Assembly (NCBI GenBank): GCA_963575745.1
Contig: CAUYUJ010020170.1
Span: 958,513 to 1,022,512 of the forward strand
DNA: 64,000 nt
Source: Prorocentrum cordatum
Taxonomy: Eukaryota; Sar; Dinophyceae; Prorocentrales; Prorocentraceae
Direction of reading: 5' to 3'
The position numbers and the translations under genes were made by a program. The notes under the pieces are model-generated. The model made no database searches. It saw only the letters and a program-made list of their open reading frames with translations, and was not told where the DNA came from. Shown in pieces: positions 23,908 to 35,900 of this stretch (positions are counted from its first letter, which is position 1; each line of letters begins with the position of its first letter).

Positions 23908-26900
23908 TCGTCGTCGATGTCGCCACAAGGCCAAGGTGCGCGCGAGCACTCCACTGGCGCCCAGGCCCACTGCAGGGGGGGGGGGCCAGAAGGTGCGCGC
24001 GAGCGCTCCGGTGGCGCCGGGGCCCTAAGAGGGAGCGGCATCATGTTGTGCCCCCTCCCCCGTCCCCCCTCCCCCGTCCCCCCAGAACGCGCCTGATGGT
24101 CATGAGTACACAAACGCTCACCAGGCGGTTCTGGAGGGGGGGGGGCCGAAGGGCACGAGCAAGAGTCACGCAGCCGTGCCCCCGCACAATTTGCCCCCGC
24201 ACAACTCCCCTGCGCGACCAGAACATCCCCCTTCCCCCCACTCTCACAGCTCATCCCCCATCCTCCTCCAGCTCCTCGTGTTTCTCCTCCATCCCTCCTC
24301 CCTCCCCCTCGTCTCTCCTTCTTTTCCCTTACCTTCACAATGGATACACAATATGAATGCTATTCTCCTCTCTCCCCTGATGACGTCCGGGAAATATTCG
24401 GCCCCCCTCCGCGTATTGTTTTTTACACAGGATTCCCCGGAACTGTGTTTTCGCTGTTTTTTCCCGAAACGTTGCTCCTGCTGAAGCGCTGGCCTCATTT
24501 TTGCGCTTCCGCTCGTTCCGAATGGTGCTCCCGCTGCAGCGCTGGCCTCATTTTCGGGCTTCCGCTCGTTCCCAATCGTGCTCCCGCTGCAGCGTTGGCC
24601 TCATTTCCGTGCTTCCGCTCGTTCCGAATCGTGCTCTCGCCGTAGCATTGGCGTCATTATGTCCAGTGCCATGCCACGGCATTGTTTTTGGTCCTTCCAA
24701 ATAAGCCCCCAAATCTAGGAAATGGCCCCTGAACAAAAACATCGGGAGTGATTCCACATTCGGTGTCGATTCGTTGATTTTTGGGACCGCAGAAGCCCCT
24801 CACTTTTGGGGCATCGTCGCCACGACATGTTGTGCCATGCGACTCGTTGAACTTCAACACCATACTATGCTATGTAATGCTATGCCATGCTACGACATCC
24901 GACTGTGCGAAGAGAGAGGGGATCTACGCCATAGTAAGGGATGGGAGGGAGGGGTAGGACGTCAGATGTGACGCGAGTTACCCCCCGCTCCCCCTCCTCC
25001 CACTCCTCTACCCCCTCGCCTTTCCTTCCCACAATTACACATTCTGGAAACTATTCTCCTCTCTCCCCCGAAGACGCCCGTGAGGTGAAGTATCCTGACC
25101 TCCTCCGCGTTATGTATGTAGCCGAGTTGAGAATTAATATGTGCCTTTCCAATCCGAACGTCTGTAGTCCTTTCAGAATGGCGCTCCCGCTGCAGCTTTG
25201 GCTCCATTTTCCCGCTCTCAGTCATTCCAGATTATGAGCCCGCTACAGATCTCACCTCGTTTCATTGTTTCGGTTCTTCTGAATCGTGTTCCTGCTGCAG
25301 CGTTGGCTTCGCTTCCGCGCTTCCAGTCCTTCCAAGTCGTGCTACCACTGCAGCGCTGGTCTCATTTCCGAGGCTTCTGTCCTTCGAAATCGTGCTCCCG
25401 CTGCAGCGCCGATCTCAGTTTGCGCTGCCCGCTTTCCAAACAGTCCAGTTTAATTGCCCGTCTTATGTCATGTCTGGTTTCCAACTGAACTTGTTGTCGA
25501 AATGAGTCACGTTCTCGACGCGACGACGTCGGCTGTGGCCGTGCTCTTATATGTCATGCTATGCCTTGCTATACCATGCATTGCGTATTCTCTCGGGGTC
25601 ATTGCCTTGTTCGGCATCCGACTGTGCGGAGAGAGAGAGAGAGAGGAGATCTTCGCAATGGTAAGGGATGGGAGCGAGGGGCAGGACGTCTGATATGAAG
25701 ATTGCGCACCTAGCTTGCCCCTCCCGCTTCTCCCTCTTCCCTTCCTCCTCCCCCGAACGATCCACGCACGAAGTTCCCGTACGTTTCAAGCGCTGAAGCA
25801 AGCTGCAGTGCGGGTTCGGAAGGGGCTCGCTGTTCCTTGTGCCATTCCATGGTTACAGTCGGGGCCCTGAAGAAGGAACCATTTTCGTTGGGGAGGGGCT
25901 CCGCGTTCCTTAAGTGTTTCGCAGCTTGCCTCAGGTTTTCCTTATGTTTTCGATCGGAAATCGAAGTTCAACTTGTGGATGAGAGGGGCCTCGTTCCTTA
26001 TTTAGGGTTCCTTAGGTCAACGTCCCGACTGTACTCCTCCAGCGCTCCTCGTGCACCCGGGGCGCTCCCAGGGCTCAAGAGGGCGTCGTGTGCTTCATCT
26101 CGCGGTCTTTGTGGCAGCAGCCCAGCTCTACTGCGCGCTCCTTGCCACCTGGCCGCCGCGGGGAGAACAACAATCAGTCTAACACTGTTTGCTCTTCGTC
26201 GCTCGCGTGCCATTCAACACGTATACCGCAAATCTTCGATACCCGCCATCGACTTAGCTGGAGGGGAAGGAGAGAAGAGCCTCAAGTTTTGCCAGCGGGC
26301 TCTGTCAGGCGATCGCAAACTTTGTTCAATGGGGGCGTGGATTAGCGACGGGTCCCGTTTCCAGGGGAAATCACGGATTTCCGCCGCCGAACGCCGAGGC
26401 GGCACCGGCCGCACTATTGGGGAGGGCACCCCCCTTGGTACATGAATTTGCCGACCGCGCGCCAAATCCAGGGATCGCTAATCCATGTTTGCGCGCCCCC
26501 GGCTCTGACGGCCCGGTCAGGCGGGCCCGCCCCGACTGGCGGGTCGGGCGGGCGGAGCTCGACGAGAACGGAGAGGGGAGAGCGGGGAGGCCGAAAGATA
26601 TGGAAGGCAACGAAGACTGCAAGTTTTGCCAGCGGGCTCTGACGGCCCGGTCGGGCGGGCCGGCCCTGAAGGGCGCGCGGGGCGGGCGGGGCCTCACGGA
26701 GGGGGCGGGCGGGCGGGCGGGGGCAGCAGAGCGGGCAGGAGGGCTGCCAAGCAGGCGGGCGGGCGGGCCCCGACACGGCGGGTCGGGCGGGCGGACCCTG
26801 GCGGGCGTGTCGGGCGGGCGGAGCCTTAGCGAGCGGGTCGGCGGGACGTCGACCCGGCTGGGCGGGCTTCAAGCGGGCGAACAAGCGGTTCCCAACGGGC

Positions 26901-29900
26901 GGGTCGGGCGGGCGGACGCTGACGGGCTTGTCGGGCGGGCGGGCCCTCACGGGCAGGTCGGGCGGGCGGGGCAGAGAAGCGAACTATGAAGATTGCGAAG
27001 AAGCCTCGGGCGAGAGCACGAATCCTGAGTAAATTGGCGGCGGCCGCCTGGGCCACAGAGGTTTGCACGCAGCATGCGCCCATTCAGGATGTTTCGTTCT
27101 CGTGGGAATTCGTATCTTCAGGCTGTATGTCACATCTTTGACGCGTACTTCGCAGTATTCTATCTTCTTGCTGTCGCTGCTGCATTGCCGAATAGTTGTT
27201 CTTCAGTCCACGGTTCATTGCATGAGTTTGCTCATTGCAGGTCTGCTCGCGCAGTGTTCCCAGTTTGCCAAGCGACCTTTTGATTCGCGATGGCGCCAGT
27301 GGGTATTGCGCGAGGGAGAAAATTGTGAGGGGGTCTCGTGCGATAGCGCGATTCCCAGGCGTCGAGGGCGTGGTGCTTGAATATGTTGTAAGGAAGTGCT
27401 GAGCGAGAGCGCGATTCCTGCGGAATTTCTGAGGATGCCCCTCGCGAGAGCGCGAGCTCGAAGAAATAATGCGCAGTTGTGCGGCGGGAGCCGCTGGCGC
27501 ATCAACCAGGGGGGCCTTCTTCACACATCCGACGCCGTTCCGCCCACCCCCAGTAGAGGGAAGAGGTCCACGGGAGGGGCCTCTTGTGGCCTCTTCGGGG
27601 GCCTCTTGTGGCCTCCTGGGAATCTCTTCGGCGCCTGCTGGCGGTCTCGGGGGTCCTTTTGGGGCGGACTGCTCGGAGTGGCAGTTCGAGTTGCATCTCT
27701 TGGGCCCCCCTTTGGAGCCCTGTTGGGGCTCCCTTGGGCCGTCTTGAGCACCACTTTGGCCGTATTTTGAACCCTCTTCGACCGTCTTGGGGGCTTCTTG
27801 GGCCCTTTTGGAGCGATCTTGGGGGCCTTTTGAGCCGTGTTGGACGCTGGTTTGAGCAAACATGCGAATCTGTTAAACATCTGCACTTCCCCAGGGGAGT
27901 GGACGATTTGAGCCCTCTTGGGGCGTCTTTGACGCCTCCTGGGCAGTTTTTCGACGCCCTCCTGGCTGTTTTCGAGGCCTCCTCGGCGAGCCTCGGCGTG
28001 CTGGAGCCCAGCTTGAGCCAGCTTCGAGGGCATCTTTGGGGGGCACCTTCGAGGCCGCGGAGTGCAGACTTGGAAGCTCCAGAGAGACTGGGGGTGCGTT
28101 GACGAGCTCGTGCCCCCCCCCAGCCACCGCCCCCTCTTAACGCGATTCGGTCCATCATGAAAAGTGGGGGGGTCACTACCAGTTCGAACCCCCCCCCCTC
28201 GGAAACCGGGGTCACTACCGCCGGTTCGAACCCCTCCCCCCCCCTCGCAAACCAGGAGGGGTCACTACCGGTTCGAACCCCCCCCACCTCGCCGCCGGCC
28301 AACGATTCCCGCTCCCCGGGACAGCTGGACAATGGTGGGGATGTTGGGACAGTTGTGGGAACGGTTGTGGTGGGAACAGTGGTGCGGGGACAGTGGGACA
28401 GTGGTGCGGACAGTGGTGGGGACGGTGGTGGTGGGGACAGTGGCGAGGGGACAGCGGGACAGTGGTGGGGACAGTGGGACAGTGGTGGGGACGGTGGTGG
28501 TGGGGACAGTGGTGTGGGGACAGTGGGCATGTGATGGCAACAGTGGGACAGTGGAGGGTACAGTGGCGGTGGAGACAGTGGTGAGGGCGGTGGCGAGGAC
28601 GGCGGTGGGATAATGGGACAGAGGTACAGGGGGACAGATGTGGGGGCGGGGACAGCGGGGACAGTGGTGGGAACAGGGGGACAGCTCAGTGGGACAGCGG
28701 CGAGGACGGTGGGACAGTGGGGACAGCGGGACAGTGGTTGGGGCCGTGGAGAGGTGGGGAGAGTGGAACCGTGGTGGGAACAGTGGTGGGGATAGTGGGG
28801 ACAGTGCGACAGTGGTGGGGCCACTGGTGGGGACAGTGGGGACAGTGGTGGGAACAGTGGGGACAGTGGTGGTGAGGACAGTGGTGGTGGGGACAGCAGT
28901 GGGGGATGTGGTGCGGACGGTGGTAGGGACAGTGGGGGTGGGGTGTGGTGAGCGTGGGGGGGGGGGGAGGGGTTCGAACCGGTAGTGACCCCCCCTGGTT
29001 TTCGAGGGGGAGGGGGGGGTTCGAACCGGTAGTGACCACCCTCGGTTTTCGAGGGGGTGGGGGGAGGGGGGTGAGGTTCGAACTGGTAGTGACCCCTCCG
29101 GTTTTTGAGGGAGGGGGGGGAGATTCGAACCGGTAGTGACCCCCCCCGGTTTTCTGGAGGAGGGGGGGGACGGTTTCGAACCGGCCCTCCAGCTTTCTGG
29201 GGGGGGGGGAGGGTTTCGAACCGGTAGTGACCCTCCCCGGTTTTCCGGAGAGGGGGGGGGGGTTCGAACCGGCACCGGTTTTCCGGAGGGGGGGGGTTAG
29301 GGGAGGGGTGGGGGTCTTGCCGGGGGAAAGGGGGGGGATCCAGCAGGGGGGGGATTTTCCGAGGGGGGGGGGAGCCCCCGGGTTCGGAGGAAGAGGGGGG
29401 AAATTTTCCATTGTAAAGCGGCGGTGGATCACGCTCTCTCGCTTCTTTCAGAAGTGAGCGCTCCATCAGTTGAAGACCGTTCGCTCCTCGCTGCTCGCGT
29501 GTCACCCAGCATGTATACCCCAAACCCTTGATTCCTGTTCTCTTCGTCTGCAATGGCCCCACTTTGGGGGGATATCTTCCTTGCCTGCCACGTTTTGTTG
29601 ACGCGGCCTCTGACGTAGGAGCAGGAGGGAGAAAGGGAGAGGCCGAGGAAAGGAGGGGGAAACAGGGAAGGAGAGGGGCAAGGGGGAGGGAGGCGGAGCG
29701 AAAACGAACCAGGCTTGGAATGGGGCGAGGTAGAGAGGAGCCATGGCAGTGGCAAGCGGGCCCTGACGGCCGGGTCGGGCAGGCTGGTCCTGCTTGGCGG
29801 GAGCGTCGCGCACGCTGCCAACAAAAAACAACGGGCGCCTCAGGTCGGGCAGCGCGGCGGGCAGCGCGGCGGACGGCGCGGCGGACAGGCGCGGCGGGCA

Positions 29901-32900
29901 GGCGCAGCGGGCGGGCGCGGCGGGCAGCGCGGCGGGCAGCGCCGCGGACAGGCGCAGCGGGCAGGCGCAGGTCGGGCGCGGCGCCGGCGCCGCCCGCCGC
30001 CGCCGCCGCTGCCGCCGCCGTCGCCGCCGATCTGTTCGACAGGTCCGGGGCGCAGATCTCCGGCGACGCGTTTTTTGTTTTGTCAAGCCCGGCCTTTTCC
30101 CTCGAGTTTCGTCCTCTGGGGCCCGTCGTCGGTCCCTGGGGCCATGGGGAACGCATCCGGGCCGAGAGTTTGCCCCCGGGGACGGGTCGGGAGCGATCGG
30201 CGGAGGTCAGGGAGAGCCTCGCATGCTCTCGGAGTTTTTTTGCGGTGCTCGCTGGAGGAGTCCCCGATGCCTTCGAAGGTGTCATGGTGGTCGCTGGGAG
30301 AGTTCCCGATGCCCTCAGCCCTCTGAGGTTTTCTTGTGCTCGTTGGGGAAGTTCCCGACGCCCCCGAAGCTTTTCCAGTGCCCATGGGGGTTCTCGGAGA
30401 TTTCGGGGAAGCTCCCGAGTCGCGGAGGTTCTCGAAGGTCGCCGCCGTCGACGCCGCCATCTTCCGCGCCGTTCCCCTCTTAGTCATCAAGGGCCCAGGT
30501 CCTGGCTCGAGAGGGGTCCTGGGAGCTTCCTGCTCGCCGGCTTCGTGTCTCTGGGGGCCTCCGTCGGCCTCGAGACCGCCTAGAACCGGCCCGGGACAGA
30601 GAGCTGGTCCTGGGGAGCGCCCCTGGGCTTGCCGCCAGGGCGCCGATCGAACTAAGGACCCTTTTGGGTTCCGAAGGGGCCCTGGATTCCGGGAATTTCG
30701 CTGGATCTTTGCAGGCCTAGATGTTGACACCAACATCAATCTCGGAGGTGTGCCTCCATCGATGGAAGACGGTCCCGATCTCGGCGATGGTGTTCATATT
30801 CTGGCTTCCAAGGCGACCGAAATCATACGACCAACACCGAGATCTAAGATCATCTTCCCCTATGTGGATGCAAACCCCTGTGCTGGTGTTGGTGCCAATG
30901 TCCAGGCCTCAAGAGGGAGGAGGAGGAGGAGGAGGAGGAGGAGGACCAGGAGGAGGAGGAGGAGGAGAAGGAGGAGGAGGAGGATGGCGAGGAGGAAGAG
31001 GAGGAGGTGAAGGAAGAGGGCGAGCGGGTGGAACGTGGAGGTGGAGGTGGACTGAGGGAGGGACGGACGAGGGAGGGTGGAGGGAGGAGGGAGGCGTAGG
31101 AAGGGGAGGATAACGGAGAGGAGGGAAACGGGTGCAGACCTCGCAAGGTGTGCTGCCAACAGTGTCGACGGCTTCGCATCTCAGGGCATGGCGGATCGAG
31201 CGGCAGCGGAGGGAACGGGCCTCTCAGGCCTCGAACCGGGCCTCCGCTCGAATAGCGCTTCCCATTCATGCAGACCGCAACGAACGAGGCATCCGCGCAG
31301 TGAGCAGCAGCCCCGTGGATCTGCGGCCGCGAGGAGGGGGGTCCTGGGGGAGCAGGAAGCGAGGGAGGGAGGGAGGACGAGAAGCTCCCCGGACAAAGCC
31401 CTCCCCCGCCTGGAGCGCGCCCTTCCCCTCGTGGAGCCCTCTGTCCTCCCCTTCCCCTGTCTGTTTCTTCATCTTCTTCGGGTGGGGGGGGTGAGCAGGA
31501 CCAGGATGGGGAGGGGAGCAGGAGGGGGAGGGGGAGGAGGGGGAGCAAGGAGGGGGAGGAGGGGAGGAGCGGGGAGGAGGGGGCGCAAGAAGGAGGGAGG
31601 CCCGCGACTGGTCGAACGCCAACTCGCTCACTTGGGACGGCACGGTTGGCCGAGCCCGACTGAACTTCGAGATCTACGGCAACAAGTACACCCCCTCCTT
31701 CATGGAGGGCCTGGTGCATGTAGAGATCGCTTCCGAGCTGGGCGACGATGGGGCGATCATGGATGCGCCGTTGCTTTCTGACCCCGCAGCGCCTTCGCCC
31801 CTTCGATGGTATTGGGGCGTCGCTCTATCTTTGATTGCTGGTTTCCTGTACTCTCTGATGTACGTGCCTCAGATATTGTTCAAAGCACGAGCCGAAAGAG
31901 AGGGATGGAGCCCGAGCGGGTTTGACGGGTTATCGCAGAGGCCCTCGCCATTCCATCGACCCCTGGCGGGTGTGGGTAATTCATGAGTTGAGTTCCCCCC
32001 CCAATGCCACAAGCGGGAGTTTGGGACCCTTGGGTATGGATAACGGGGAGAGGGGAACAGCCAATCATCTCCCAAGCCTCGTCGCATTCGGCAGGCCTGT
32101 TACCTCCCAACATTGATCATCATCACCCACGCCGCGCCGTGGGCGCGGAGTCGTGAGTTTGCACGCCTCCTGAGGAGGCCAGCGCCGCCTGTAGCAGCAG
32201 ACGGTCGCGATCGACGATGCGTTGCTCGTCAAGTGGCCGGCTCGGCTCGTCGAGCGAATAACAACCATGTTCCACAGTTCGAGCCCGCCTGGAGGGCGAG
32301 GGCGTCAGCGCAGCGGTCGATCGGGGCGTTCCTCCTCCCCTCCCCTTGCCTCCCCTCCCCCCCTCCCTCCCTCCCTCCCTCCCTCCCTTCCCTTCCCCCC
32401 CCCAAAAAAGAAGATAATTCAGCAGGACCGTGAGAGCCGTTGGTAGCCAAAGAATCGGCGAGGAGCTTTCGCTGGATCTTGCGTGCTGGCCCGCTTCGCG
32501 CGCCCTGCTCTCCGGGCGCACGTCAGTCAGCACCGCTGTGGCGTGAGTTTGTTCTGTCTCGGTTGATGACGTCAGCCGTCGCTCGCCCTGGAGGTGTGTC
32601 CGGGGCGGGCGGGCGCGGATCTGGCGCAGCATTTTCGAGCACAACGTTTCAGTACAACATTGGAGTCGTATGGAAGGGATGGAGCTGAACGGAGCCCTAT
32701 AGAGTTCTGTGGCGTCCAATCGAGTCCATTGAAGTTCAACGGAGGCCTAGTGAGCCCTTGTGAGTCTGACGGCGTCTCGCCAAATGTTTACAGGCAGCTT
32801 GATCAGTCCGAACTGTCTCACTTGACTTCTGACTTGCTGTGACTCGTGCGGCTTCGCCAACTAGCATTAAAAAAACATTGATCATCATCACCCCTACTTC

Positions 32901-35900
32901 TCCTCCGCACCCTCCCCATCTCGATCTCTCCCCCTCCTCTCCTGATCATCACTCCTCTTCATCTCATTTCCTCCGGCCAATATCCGCCTCATCCTGCTCC
33001 AGTCTTCGATTATTCACAGTTCTCTGGAAGGACCAGGGTGTTGGGACTTTGGCGACTTGCTACTTTTCCGCTCTTCCTCTTCCTGCTCCTCCATCGGTTG
33101 TTTTGGGCGTGAGGGCGTCTATATTTGTCAGTTTGGGTGCAAATGTTGGTGAGTATGTACTGCTGTGCTTCTTGATCGGCGAGCGGTCCACACAACCACA
33201 CATTGTAGCACGGCCTGATCACTGTATGGTTGCTCGCGTCTTGGCCTTAAGTAGTCAGCGTCCTCTGTGCAGCGTTCGTTTCAGTTTCCATTTTAAGTGC
33301 TGTCCTGTTCTACGAGGTATTGCAAGCCCAACGCTGCTCGGAATCTGGCGTCGTTTGATGCGCCCCCTACCCTCCACTGCCTCTTGTGCGAGGTGGCCGT
33401 GGCCGTGTGTTCCTTTCATAGCTTGAAGTCGCATTTGATCTCTTATTTACAGCCCTGTCTATTGCCTGCCCCACCTCTCTTTCGCGATGGAGGGCACCAT
33501 TGTCTGGATGGCCAAGGTTACCACCGGCGGCAAAGGAGAGAACACAGGTTAGTCCAAGCGGGCTCGCGACGTGGCAGAGGTTACAGGCAAGGGCGGCGAC
33601 AACTCTTATGCAATTAGTGGCGACCCTCGCAAAAGTGAACCTGGCCAACAGCGCCGCGTTGCGAGACGCATGCGGAGTCATATTCATCACTTTTCTTATC
33701 AAGGCCGACCAACCCTCAGCAAAGGTGGGGCGGTGAGCAGGGCAGAACCATGCCAGAGGTGCAGCGCCATCAGGAAGCAGGATAAGATCTGGAGTGCTTC
33801 GGCCTGCCCTACGTCCAGGTCTGGCACGGCCGCATCCAGGCCATCGGAGCCGACCCAAACTGCCCAGTCGACTGCCGCAAGACCACGGACCAGTACTGGA
33901 GGGAGGTGTTTGTTCCTATGCATATCGAGAAGGTCGGCGAACACGTTCGCCACTGCAGTTTGTGCCAGACGCGCAAGGTCGTGATCGAAGGACGAGCACG
34001 TGAGGCGGACGCTCGTGGTGGACACCGGATTCGCGCCTCAGCCGGAGGCGCTGCGCAGTTATTTCCAGGCCACAGGGGCCGAGCGCGCAGTGGGTCCATC
34101 TCCCCGCGACGGGATGCGATTTATGTATGGTGCGTCTGCTGGAGTACGTCCTCAGCTGGTGCCCGAAAAACCAACCGACGGCAGTTGCACGCTTCTGGGG
34201 CGAATGATCCGTTGAATCGGGATGGGGAGGGGGACGGGGTGTCCAATTCCATATGCGTTGCCTTGCTGAGGGTCTCCGTCCTCCCCCATTCCAATCTGGC
34301 TCGCATTCTGCGTTTTGCGGGGTTGGTCGCGGGATTTTTTGGCCACGGACATTTCTCCTCGTCCTGATCCTCCTCCTCCGCCTCCAGGGTTGCGACCGAT
34401 TCGGGACTTCTCGGATTCCGTCGCGCCGCTGCTCCGACGCGGACGGTCGAGACCCCCTGGCCGCCAGGTAATTGGGGAACTCAGGAGCGGCGCCCCCCCC
34501 TCCCAGCTTGCGCGCCCCAGCCAATGGGCGGGTCGAGGGCCACATGTGGCGCCCCCGCCACCAGCGCTCGCTAGCTAGGGAAGTCGCGCCCTTGCCGCCA
34601 GTCAGATGTTCTTGCGCAGCCAAAGGTAGAGAGACAGTGGGCAGCATCCGAGAGCTCCTGCTTGCTTGCTTGCCCCCCCCCCTCCCCCCTTCCCCCCCCC
34701 GCGCGCGTGCGTGGCGCCCCCCCTCCTCCGCCTCTCCGCCTAACGCCTCTCGGCCCTGCAGCTGGCCGAAACAATCAGCTTGGCTCTGGGTATCATGAGA
34801 CATCGAACCCTTCGCGGTACTGGCGATCCGCCTCCTCCCCCACTTCCTCTTTCTCCTCCAATGCGTCGTGCTTATCGAAACTGCGTTCTGGATTTCCGAA
34901 ATTTCGGCCGACCCGGGGCGCGATCCCGAGGTGCAAGTCGCGTCGGCTCGCTGCGCGCGCGGCGGAGCCAGCTTCGCGTCGGCGCCGTCGGCTGCAGCTC
35001 CACGCGCTTCCGCGGCGCCCTTTGCCCAGGGAGCGCAGCCGAGCCGCCCGACGCGGAAGCGCCCGGCTCGGGCGCCCCGTCGTTCGCGCAGGCCCGCGCC
35101 CCGTTCGCCCAGGGGCGGCGATGGGGGCTCCGCCGCTTCGCCTGCGGCGATGGCAGCGGCGGCGCGGAGGCCTCTGACCCGCGTTTCCGCCGCTGCGGCC
35201 GGGCATCATGGTGGAGCGGCCTTAACTTTTCTGATCGGGGTGTTCATGCGCCGCTCGGCGGCCGCCGTCGGGCGAATGACCTAGCTGAGATGGCCGGTCT
35301 AGTTCTGGCGCTGCAACAGACGACCCGGGATGAAGGGCATTGATCTGACAGCGGGGTTTTCTTCCGGCGGCGCCCCCCACGCCGCCGCTAGAGGCTTGCG
35401 GGATGAGGCGCTAAGGAGATGCGCAGGGCCCCGTCGGCCGCGAGCTCACGGGCCGATGGGGGGCCCCGCGCGCAGGCGGGTCACCGTCTTTCCTCCGGGG
35501 GCCCCGCTGCGATCATAATCCTTCCTCTAGAATGGGCGTTCCTCGGCGGCTCGCGGCGCGGAGGGCTGCGACGGCGGCGGCCGCCGATCGCTCGTCGATA
35601 TTGAAATTTGTTGTGTTTGCGCGTATCATTCGACCAGCGTCAGCACGGCCTCTAGCCATAGCGCGTTGCAGGATCGAGTTCGCCCCCGGCGTCTTACCGC
35701 CGCGCCCCCCCCCCGCCCGCCCTGGCCCAGGCGAGTGTTTTTGGCCATGGGTGCGAAAGTCGCCCGCAACTCCCGCGCCGTAGCCTTTTGTGGCCCATGC
35801 CGGGCGCGCGCTGAACGCGTGCGGGGGCGAGGCCATTTGAGGGACTTGGCGCGAGAGTGCAAGTGTACCACATGCGAGCCCTCCACCGAGATGTGGGCCC

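Noticed and set aside
28165-29285. tRNA-like GGTTCGAACC boxes
   Set aside because: The motif is part of a palindromic minisatellite unit. No acceptor stem, D arm or anticodon arm can be drawn around it.
27502-30285. 927-residue open frame on the - strand
   Set aside because: It crosses the GTTCGAAC arms, the GGGACAGTGG minisatellite and GC repeats. Its Pro/Ser/His-rich translation is repeat-derived.
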